From positions 1 through 64,000 of the forward strand of contig MWCY01000013.1 in NCBI GenBank assembly GCA_002070275.1: 64,000 nt of DNA, given 5' to 3'. The position numbers and the translations under genes were made by a program. The DNA comes from Candidatus Hydrogenedentes bacterium ADurb.Bin170 (GTDB lineage Bacteria > Hydrogenedentota > Hydrogenedentia > Hydrogenedentales > CAITNO01). Below, piece after piece: positions 1-6,830 of this stretch. The notes beneath the pieces were generated by a model. The model saw nothing but the letters and a program-made list of their open reading frames with translations, made no database searches and had not been told where the DNA came from. Every line of letters begins with the position of its first letter. Positions within the stretch are counted from its first letter, which is position 1.

Positions 1-184
1 GGATTCGCCGCGGAAATATGCCTTGCGACATGCCCCAACTCACAGACCACAAAAAGCCACTGCCAATACGGAGATTGGCGTTCCCAGGCTGGCGGATTTT
101 ATGTTTTGAGTCAGAGTATTTTGGTGTGAAACTTATATTAAGCCTCAGGCAGGAAATAAGGCTGGGGACATACCCCGAATGCAC

Positions 185-211
185 AGTCCACTGTGTCCAC
201 TATGTCCACTG
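185..211. repeat. Three tandem 9-bp units containing GTCCACT
   Basis: Three consecutive copies of a unit close to TGTCCACTA lie in the non-coding left flank, just after a short palindrome-like stretch around GGGGACATACCCC. The array is too short for a CRISPR or satellite. It looks like low-complexity intergenic repeat material, and no function can be read from it. Confidence 0.5.
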
Positions 212-265
212 GTTTTGGTGTGGAATGAAACCCTGTGAAGCAAAGACGTTTATACCCGGCTTAAG

Positions 266-357
266 ATTCCTGCCTTCACAGGAATGACGGGGAAGTGGCA
301 GGAATGACGGAGGGAGGAGCAGGAATGACGGGGAAGTGGCAGGAATGCCGGGAAGTT
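266..357. repeat. Intergenic short direct repeats (CAGGAATGACGG type)
   Basis: Four copies of CAGGAATGACGG or a one-base variant begin at 279, 299, 320 and 340, with a 20-21 bp period. The first copy follows an inverted repeat (TTCCTG, six-base loop, CAGGAA). This resembles the dispersed intergenic palindromes that carry AGGAATGACG in many bacterial genomes. No gene or transposase accompanies it here. Confidence 0.6.
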
Positions 358-715
358 TCCGGTTTCAATGGGCCGTCGCCTTTCAGCAATGGAGAGTTCT
401 TATGGGCAGCGGCAAGCGTATGAAGAAAATGCCAGGGTGCGGGATACGGTTTCCATGCCGTAAAGGAAAGTTCAATGGCTGCCATTTTTTTGTGCTCTGC
501 TAAAGAGGCGATTTAATTTTTGCACGCCTGATCTGCTTGATATTTTTTTTCTTGCTTGTATTATCCACAGCCTGCCTCCCGGATAAAATCAAGCACCGTC
601 ACTCCCGTATTTTTTGGAATTATTATATGCGCTCTGAAGACATGCTTCTTAGCCCAAGCGGGCTGCGAGGTACATTTGTTCACTAAATTACCCCTTTTTA
701 TTGTGGTTTATCTTG

Positions 716-724
716 TGGTATAAT
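716..724 (+). promoter_or_regulatory. Extended -10 promoter for murC
   Basis: TGGTATAAT fits the TGn-TATAAT extended -10 pattern, with TATAAT at 719-724, 31 bp before the murC start. The expected -35 position (about 696-701) reads TTTTAT, a poor match. The same nonamer precedes the genes at 57228 and 63928, also without good -35 boxes. Confidence 0.6.
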
Positions 725-755
725 AGAAAAACCACAATATATGGGATAAAGAGTC

Positions 756-2225
756 ATGCAAGCTGTTAATGGTCCCCGGAGAAAAGTGCACTTTATCGGT
801 GTTGGCGGAATCGGCATGAGCGGTCTTGCCGAGATTCTGCTGAATTTGGGGTATGAGCTGTCGGGATCGGACGTACAGCATTCTTCCATTGTCCAGCGGC
901 TGGAGCAATTTGGTCTTACGTTTCACAGGGGACATGCCGCCGAGCATCTGGGTGATGCGGAGATTGTAGTCGTGTCTGCCGCCATTTCCGAAGATAATGC
1001 GGAGATCGTGGCGGCACGGCAGCGCGGTATTCCGGTACTGCACCGCAGCGAACTGCTTGCTGACCTTATCCGGCTGAAGCCCCATGCAGTAGTTGTCGCC
1101 GGTACGCACGGCAAAACGACCACCACGTCCATGATCAGCGCATTTCTGGACAGCGCCAATATCGGCGCCACAACCATTGTCGGCGGTATTCTGCACCGGA
1201 GCGGCACCAATGCGCGGTGGGGCGCCGGGGACTATCTGGTAGCGGAAGCGGACGAACATGACGGCTCTTTTCTGAAGCTCCATCCGACTGTTGCGGTAGT
1301 GACCAGCATCGATGCCGAGCATCTTGAATATTATGGAACCCTTGACCGGATCAAACGGGCTTTTGTGGACTTCTGCAACAGAGTTCCTTTTTACGGCCAG
1401 TCCATTCTGTGTGGCGACGATTTGAACTGTCGGGATATCCTGCCCGAAATCGAGGGAGTCACGCTCACCTACGGCCTTAACGAAGATGCCGCACTTCAGG
1501 GGGTCAATATCCGCAAAGGTTCCGTTGCGGAAAAGAAATTTGGTGACGGTGGCATGGGCCCCTTTCGTACGCTTTTTGATGTCATCAGCCATGACAACCG
1601 TTTCGGCCAGGAGGGATTTCTCGGTACGGTGGAGATTCAGGCGGTGGGCCGTCACAACATACAGAATGCGTTGGCGGCATGCTCCGTTGGCTTGTGTCTG
1701 GGCATGCGCTTTGCCGCGGTGGCAGCAGGTCTTCGCCAGTTCGACGGGGTGCGCCGCCGTCTGCAGTGGCGCGGTACAGCTGCCGGAGTGCAAGTGATTG
1801 AAGATTACGCACACCACCCGACCGAAATCGCGAGCACTCTGGAAGCAGTCCGCTGGCTGGAACCGAAGCGGATTGTATGCGTGTTTCAGCCTCACCTTTA
1901 CAGTCGCACTAAATTTTTCTGTGAAGACTTTGCGAGGATTCTGGCTCAGGCGGATCGGGCGCTGGTGACAGATATTTACCCATCTCGCGAACAGCCAATG
2001 CCCGGCGTGGACGCGGGGCTGATTGTGGATGCGGCATGTGCACTGGGCGCTTCTCACGTGGAGCTTGTGCGCGACATGCATGCAGTTCCGGCAGAAATAG
2101 CACGTTTTGCAACTGCCGGCGATATGGTGCTGGTGCTGGGTGCAGGCGATGTTAATTGCATTGCCCCAGCCATTCTTGAAAGTCTGGAAGGAGTGGAGAA
2201 AGAGAGGGGATATGGCAGAACCTAA
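756..2225 (+). CDS. murC: UDP-N-acetylmuramate--L-alanine ligase MurC
   Basis: This cytoplasmic Mur ligase uses ATP to add L-alanine to UDP-N-acetylmuramate, the first step of the peptidoglycan stem peptide. The 489-residue length is normal for the family. The N-terminal nucleotide-sugar fold has GVGGIGMSG (residues 15-23). The ATP loop GTHGKTTTT is at 116-124, the central-domain EADEHDGSF motif follows, and DYAHHPTE appears in the C-terminal third. The gene opens the division cluster and overlaps the start of the next gene by 14 nt, which suggests translational coupling. The ATG at 756 is placed just before the conserved Rossmann strand and lies shortly downstream of a good promoter. Identification is secure. 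Confidence 0.97.
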   Translation: MQAVNGPRRKVHFIGVGGIGMSGLAEILLNLGYELSGSDVQHSSIVQRLEQFGLTFHRGHAAEHLGDAEIVVVSAAISEDNAEIVAARQRGIPVLHRSELLADLIRLKPHAVVVAGTHGKTTTTSMISAFLDSANIGATTIVGGILHRSGTNARWGAGDYLVAEADEHDGSFLKLHPTVAVVTSIDAEHLEYYGTLDRIKRAFVDFCNRVPFYGQSILCGDDLNCRDILPEIEGVTLTYGLNEDAALQGVNIRKGSVAEKKFGDGGMGPFRTLFDVISHDNRFGQEGFLGTVEIQAVGRHNIQNALAACSVGLCLGMRFAAVAAGLRQFDGVRRRLQWRGTAAGVQVIEDYAHHPTEIASTLEAVRWLEPKRIVCVFQPHLYSRTKFFCEDFARILAQADRALVTDIYPSREQPMPGVDAGLIVDAACALGASHVELVRDMHAVPAEIARFATAGDMVLVLGAGDVNCIAPAILESLEGVEKERGYGRT

Positions 2226-3030
2226 GAAAAAATCTTCATCTGCTGCTCCAAAACCGGCGCCAGCCCGGCGCTGGTACTCTCGCCTTCGTATAGAAACAAT
2301 ATGCGGACTTGCAGCACTGCTTATAATTATCATGATCTTCGGGTACCTATGGATCAAGAATTCAGATTGCGATATTGCCCAGGCTGTCAAAGATGCTTTA
2401 GCGATAAATCAGATTTTGTTTGAAGGCACTTACATGGTGGACGAGGCGGAGATTCGGGACGCTGCAGGGATTACCGCCGAAACTACAGCATGGAATTTTG
2501 ATAAGAAGGCGGCAAAACAGCGAATCGAGAAAATTCCCTATATCAAACATTGCGAAGTGCACATCAGGTATCCGTGGCAAATTCTGATCCGGGTAACAGA
2601 GCGCAAGGCCTTCGCCTGCGTGCTTATGCACAACCGTCTTTTTGAGATTGACCGGGAGGGCTATATTCTGCGCGAACTGTCCGGGTTTGCTCTGCATACC
2701 GGTCCTCTGATCACCAACCTGCCTCTGTTGAATGTAGGAGTGCCTGGCACGCAGATTGAAAGCCCGGAACTTATGACGGCGTTATCATTGTGGGACGCTT
2801 TTGTGCGGCTTCCCTTGTCGGACAGTCTTACGCTTTCCGAGTTGTCTGCCGAAAGCACCACTCTTTTGCGTATGTTTTTTGAGGAGATTCCTTATGAAAT
2901 CCGTTGGGGACGCTCCGATTTCGAAAAGCAGGCGACACGCCTGAGTATTCTCTGGGAAGACCGCCACGGCGAGCTTCCCTGCGAGTGTTATCTGGATTTG
3001 CGTTTTGATGCAGATCTGGTTTGCAGATAG
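2212..3030 (+). CDS. ftsQ: Cell division protein FtsQ (POTRA domain, membrane anchored)
   Basis: This 272-residue protein has a basic, Pro/Lys-rich cytoplasmic tail and a single transmembrane helix (LAALLIIIMIFGYLWI). An extracytoplasmic POTRA-like domain follows, with the typical FtsQ pattern of Lys/Arg-rich RIEKIPYIKHCEV and then YPWQILIRVTERKAFA, and then a beta-rich FtsQ domain. FtsQ links FtsB/FtsL to the divisome. The start was set at the ATG at 2212, preceded by AGAGAGGGG and inside the 3' end of murC. A longer frame from 2107 only reads antiparallel to murC sense codons and lacks support. Position between murC and ftsZ supports the call. Sequence identity in this family is usually low, so the assignment rests on architecture and context. 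Confidence 0.85.
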   Translation: MAEPKKKSSSAAPKPAPARRWYSRLRIETICGLAALLIIIMIFGYLWIKNSDCDIAQAVKDALAINQILFEGTYMVDEAEIRDAAGITAETTAWNFDKKAAKQRIEKIPYIKHCEVHIRYPWQILIRVTERKAFACVLMHNRLFEIDREGYILRELSGFALHTGPLITNLPLLNVGVPGTQIESPELMTALSLWDAFVRLPLSDSLTLSELSAESTTLLRMFFEEIPYEIRWGRSDFEKQATRLSILWEDRHGELPCECYLDLRFDADLVCR

Positions 3031-3078
3031 TGGCGGATACGGGTCGGTAAATGATGTCTTTCAGAAGGAGAAAAGACG

Positions 3079-4332
3079 ATGCCAGACAAAAACACATTTG
3101 AAACTTTTGATCAGACGGCTGTCATTAAAGTGTGCGGTGTAGGCGGCGGAGGAGGCAATGCGGTAAACCGGATGATCAATGCCCGCATGTCCGACGTTGA
3201 TTTCATTGCGATCAACACGGATGCACAGGATTTACAGCAGTCTCTGGCACCGAACAGGCTGCAGATCGGGAGGGGGAACGGCTTGGGCGCCGGTGCGCAG
3301 CCTGAGGTCGGCCGGGCAGCGGCGGAAGCACACCGCGATGAGATTAACAGCATGCTGCAGGGCTCGGATATGGTTTTTCTGGCACTGGGCCTGGGCGGTG
3401 GGACAGGAACAGGAGCTGCACCGGTGGTGGCACAGGAGGCACGGAAAGTGGGTGCGCTGACGGTTGCCGTGGTCACCCTTCCCTTTGATTTTGAGGGAAC
3501 GCTGCGTATGAAAAACGCGCTTGAAGGTCTGAAACAGCTGGAAGAAGAAGTGGACACGCTCATTGTCGTTCCCAATGACCGCATCGCCGAGCTGAGCGAT
3601 GCCAACATGTCTCTTGTAGAGGCATTCCGCCACGGTGACGAGGTGCTCCATAACGGCGTGCGTGCAATATCTGAACTGATTACTGTGCCAGGTCTGATCA
3701 ATCTTGACTTTGCGGACGTTCGCACGATTATGGGTGCGGGAGGACGCTCCCTTATGGGTATCGGTGTCGCCACCGGCGAGAATCGCGCCATCAGAGCTGC
3801 TGCAGAGGCTATCAATTGCCCTCTGCTGGATCAGTCCAATATCCAGGGAGCCCACGGTGTTATCGTGAATATACGGGGCGGCAAAGATCTGCGGATCGTT
3901 GAAGTTACCGCCGCAAATACGTATATCAGGCAGAATACGAGTCCGGATGCGCAAATCATTACGGGTAATGTGGTGGATGCGGAAGACCGGGAAGAGATTC
4001 AGATAACAGTGATTGCGTCAGGATTTCCGCATCAGGACCACACGGAGTACCAGTCTGCACCCGCATCTGTTCCGGAACTCACTTCCGCAACAGCCCCGGC
4101 GGCGCCTGAGACGTCGTCAGCAAAGGAGTATATGCACGGAAAAACGTCTGTTACTGAAGAAATGCCAGCCGCAGAAGAAGTTCCGGCTGCTGAAGATGAA
4201 AGTGTTTTTGCCCTGGCAGCTGATGAAGAAGCAGGATTTTTTCAGGAGCAGCCGGCTTCCACGATCAGCAGTGTCGATGTGAATATTCCTCCTTTCTTGC
4301 AAAAACAATATAACAGCAGGATAAAGCCATGA
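3079..4332 (+). CDS. ftsZ: Cell division GTPase FtsZ
   Basis: FtsZ is the bacterial tubulin that polymerises into the division ring in the cytoplasm. The tubulin signature GGGTGTGA lies at residues 106-113 and the T7-loop motif NLDFAD at 208-213, so both GTP binding and hydrolysis residues are present. After a GTPase core of about 315 residues comes an acidic, Ala/Pro/Glu-rich linker of about 80 residues. It ends in a conserved-type C-terminal peptide (DVNIPPFLQKQ) that would bind FtsA, ZipA or similar anchors. A strong ribosome binding site (AGAAGGAG, 3063-3070) precedes the ATG. No ftsA lies beside it, although ftsQ does. The stop codon overlaps the start of the following pilT-type gene. 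Confidence 0.98.
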   Translation: MPDKNTFETFDQTAVIKVCGVGGGGGNAVNRMINARMSDVDFIAINTDAQDLQQSLAPNRLQIGRGNGLGAGAQPEVGRAAAEAHRDEINSMLQGSDMVFLALGLGGGTGTGAAPVVAQEARKVGALTVAVVTLPFDFEGTLRMKNALEGLKQLEEEVDTLIVVPNDRIAELSDANMSLVEAFRHGDEVLHNGVRAISELITVPGLINLDFADVRTIMGAGGRSLMGIGVATGENRAIRAAAEAINCPLLDQSNIQGAHGVIVNIRGGKDLRIVEVTAANTYIRQNTSPDAQIITGNVVDAEDREEIQITVIASGFPHQDHTEYQSAPASVPELTSATAPAAPETSSAKEYMHGKTSVTEEMPAAEEVPAAEDESVFALAADEEAGFFQEQPASTISSVDVNIPPFLQKQYNSRIKP

Positions 4333-5426
4333 AAGAGCAGTTTTCAAAATTACTGCAGCGATGTGTCCAGCGGGATGCCTCAGACGTACATCTGAAAGTC
4401 GGCAGCCCTCCCTGGCTTCGCATAGATGGCGAAATGGCACCAGTGGACACAGAAGCTTATAGCGCAGAAATGATGGACATTATACTGGACATTATGCTGA
4501 ATGAGGATCAGAAGCAGTATTTTGTCAAGCGGGGTGAAGTGGATGTGTCTTATACAGAAAAAGGGGTGGGTCGCTTCCGTGTCAATATTTTCCGCCAGCG
4601 CGGTTATATTTCCATTGTTATGCGGCGCATCAAGACCACTATTCAGACTTTTGAGCAGCTGCACCTGCCGCCTGCTATGGTCACTTTTGCAGAAATGCAG
4701 CGCGGGCTGGTGTTGCTTACCGGTACGACGGGCAGCGGAAAAACAACCACCCTTGCCTCCATCGTGGATTACATTAACCGACGCCGGAAATGCCATATTG
4801 TCACGATCGAAGATCCCATTGAATATCTGCATCAGGACAGGAAAGCACTGATAAGCCAGCGCGAAATTGCGATGGACACGAGAGATTTCTCGTCGGCATT
4901 AAAAGCGATGATGCGCCAGGATCCGGATGTGATTCTTGTGGGCGAGATGCGTGATCTGGAAACTTTTCAGGCCGCAATCAGTGCGGCGGAAACAGGGCAT
5001 CTGGTTTTCACCACACTGCACACAACCAATGTGGTGCAGACCATCGACCGCATTATTGATCTTTTCCCTTCAACACATCATGATCAGATACGCTCACAGT
5101 TGTCGCTTAATTTGCGCGGGATCATGTGTATGCGCCTGCTGCCCAGAGCGGACGGAATCGGCCGTGTGCCTACCTGCGAGGTGCTGGTGGTTAATCCTGC
5201 AGCAAGGATGATCATCAAGGAAAACCGCATACTCCAGCTGGATACCGTCATCGCCAGCGGAAGGGAAGCAGGCATGCAAAGCTTCAATGACAGCCTGCAT
5301 GATCTGATTAAATCCGGCCTGATTACTAAAGAGGTAGGCATGGATATTTCCGACAATCCGGAAGACCTGAACATGCTGCTTCAGGGGATTCGGCTGAGCT
5401 CCCGCCGGGGCGGCATTCTGAAATAA
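4329..5426 (+). CDS. pilT: Type IV pilus retraction ATPase PilT/PilU family
   Basis: This 365-residue cytoplasmic hexameric ATPase would depolymerise type IV pili for twitching motility. The N-terminal PAS-like domain carries DASDVHLKVGSPP. Walker A is GTTGSGKTT (132-140). An Asp box follows (IVTIEDPIEYLH), then Walker B in DPDVILVGEMRD and a His box in ETGHLVFTTLHTTN. The C-terminal region has an AIRNLIRE-like helix (AARMIIKENR). The ATG overlaps the ftsZ stop as ATGA, so translation is probably coupled to ftsZ, an unusual partner. No pilin or other pilus genes are in the window. PilT and PilU cannot be separated from sequence alone. Confidence 0.9.
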   Translation: MKEQFSKLLQRCVQRDASDVHLKVGSPPWLRIDGEMAPVDTEAYSAEMMDIILDIMLNEDQKQYFVKRGEVDVSYTEKGVGRFRVNIFRQRGYISIVMRRIKTTIQTFEQLHLPPAMVTFAEMQRGLVLLTGTTGSGKTTTLASIVDYINRRRKCHIVTIEDPIEYLHQDRKALISQREIAMDTRDFSSALKAMMRQDPDVILVGEMRDLETFQAAISAAETGHLVFTTLHTTNVVQTIDRIIDLFPSTHHDQIRSQLSLNLRGIMCMRLLPRADGIGRVPTCEVLVVNPAARMIIKENRILQLDTVIASGREAGMQSFNDSLHDLIKSGLITKEVGMDISDNPEDLNMLLQGIRLSSRRGGILK

Positions 5427-5432
5427 GCCGCC
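5409..5432. repeat. Inverted repeat at the convergent pilT/aceF junction
   Basis: GGCGGC and GCCGCC flank a 12-nt loop that contains the pilT stop codon. The element sits between two convergent genes and could slow transcription in both directions. It lacks a T-tract on either strand, so it is not a canonical intrinsic terminator. Confidence 0.3.
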
Positions 5433-5459
5433 TCCGGAGGGAACAAAGACCTTTGCTGC

Positions 5460-6788
5460 TTATGCACCCAGCAGCAGCTGCCAGGGCTGTGCCAGTGCAT
5501 CACAGAGGAAGCGCAGAAAACGCGCCGCATCCGCGCCGTCGATTGCACGATGGTCATAGGACAGACTGAGGGGCAGCATGAGCCGGGGCTGGAATTCACC
5601 GTCCAGATAGACCGGCTCAACCACTGAACGGGAAACGCCGAGAATAGCAACTTCCGGAGCGTTAATAATGGGTGTGAATGCATAACCGCCGAGGCCGCCG
5701 AGATTGCTCACAGTAAAGGTGGCGCCCCGCATTTCTTCCAGAGTCAGTTTCCTGTCCCGTGCTTTTTTCGCCAGTTCAGCCATTTCAACGGAAATATCCG
5801 TCACATTTTTCTGATCTACAGACCGGATATTGGGTACAAGCAGACCGTTTTCAGTGTCCACTGCCACGCCGATATTGTAATATTTTTTCAGCGAGAGCTG
5901 CAGATTGTCCATGTCGATGGATGCATTGAAGGTCGGGAAACGTTTCAGTACTTCCGGCAATGCTTTGATAAGAAAAGCGGTAATGGTAAGACGAACGCCC
6001 CGGGCTTCCGCCTTGCGTGCAGATGCCTGTCTGAAAGCTTCGAGCTCAGTAATGTCCGCTTTATCAAAATGGGTTACATGAGGGATGGTCTGCCAGCATG
6101 AGGTAAGGTGCACGGCGGCTTTTGTTTTCAAGGTGCTAAGAGGAAGCACTTCAACGGCGCCCCATGTATCGACGCCGCTTTCGCCCGCAGTAATAGAAGC
6201 AGATACCGGAGCAGGAGCCTCCTTTTCAGCAGCTGCAGCAGGAGCGGACGGAGTTCCGCTGTCACGCAGGGCAATGTAGTTTTTTACATCCTGAGTGGTC
6301 ACTCTGCCGGAGCCGTCGCCGGAAGGAACGAGCGATAAATCCACGTCATTATTGAGAGCGAACTGTCGCGTCGACGGTGCTGCACGCACTTTTCCCTGCG
6401 CCACAGAGGGTACGGCTGCCGGGGCGGGCGACTTCGGCGCAGTGGCCGGGGCAGGCGCTTCTTTTGGTGCTGCCGGCGCTGCCGTCGGTGCAGCCGGTTG
6501 TGCCGGAACGGGCTGTTCTTCTTTTGCAGCCGCTGCCGGCCGGGCGGCGCTGTCGCTGTCCAGTGTAAAAAGCACAGCGCCGGTATTCACTTTCTGTCCT
6601 TCCTTTACACGGATTTCCCGGACGACTCCTGCCACGGTGCTTGGAATTTCGGCAACGGCCTTATCCGTCTCCACTTCCAATACATTCTGCCCGACTGCAA
6701 TCGCATCGCCTATGTTGACTAAAATACGGGCAATGGTTCCGGCACTGACGTTCTCACCCAGTTCCGGCATCTTAAATTCAGTTAGCAT
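5460..6788 (-). CDS. aceF: Pyruvate dehydrogenase E2, dihydrolipoamide acetyltransferase
   Basis: E2 moves the acetyl group from pyruvate to CoA within the pyruvate dehydrogenase complex. The 442-residue protein has one N-terminal lipoyl domain with the lipoylated lysine in ETDKAV (K43), an Ala/Pro-rich swinging arm, and a peripheral subunit-binding domain (about 136-172). The C-terminal catalytic domain ends with DHRAIDG (412-418), which holds the active-site His and Asp. Having a single lipoyl domain is simpler than the three of E. coli. The gene lies 42 nt downstream of aceE and has an AGAAGGGA ribosome binding site, so the two form an operon. No E3 (lpd) gene is in the window. Confidence 0.94.
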   Translation of the reverse strand: MLTEFKMPELGENVSAGTIARILVNIGDAIAVGQNVLEVETDKAVAEIPSTVAGVVREIRVKEGQKVNTGAVLFTLDSDSAARPAAAAKEEQPVPAQPAAPTAAPAAPKEAPAPATAPKSPAPAAVPSVAQGKVRAAPSTRQFALNNDVDLSLVPSGDGSGRVTTQDVKNYIALRDSGTPSAPAAAAEKEAPAPVSASITAGESGVDTWGAVEVLPLSTLKTKAAVHLTSCWQTIPHVTHFDKADITELEAFRQASARKAEARGVRLTITAFLIKALPEVLKRFPTFNASIDMDNLQLSLKKYYNIGVAVDTENGLLVPNIRSVDQKNVTDISVEMAELAKKARDRKLTLEEMRGATFTVSNLGGLGGYAFTPIINAPEVAILGVSRSVVEPVYLDGEFQPRLMLPLSLSYDHRAIDGADAARFLRFLCDALAQPWQLLLGA

Positions 6789-6830
6789 GCAAATTTCCCT
6801 TCTATTTCAAGTGGAATACGCCACAAAAGT

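Larger units (their letters stand above)
1..755. other. Gene-free left flank of the division cluster
   Basis: No open frame here has a plausible ribosome binding site or recognisable protein. The region holds the GTCCACT and CAGGAATGACGG repeats, a small hairpin at 651-664 (AGCCC/GGGCT) without a T-tract, and the murC promoter near 719. A further partly palindromic stretch at 373-400 resembles the insert inside the fusion gene near 40064. Confidence 0.6.

Noticed and set aside
18-287. 89-codon frame in the left flank
   Set aside because: It runs through the GTCCACT and CAGGAATGACGG repeats, has no ribosome binding site and no recognisable protein character.
276-485. 69-codon minus-strand frame
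   Set aside because: It is made mostly of translated repeat units with no credible start signal.
708-2390. 560-codon frame antisense to murC
   Set aside because: Long but shadow-like: the plus strand carries a complete, motif-intact MurC, and the antisense protein has Cys/His-rich low-quality sequence without a family.
3111-3954. Two antisense frames over ftsZ
   Set aside because: Both lie entirely within ftsZ and have no domain; they result from codon bias on the sense strand.
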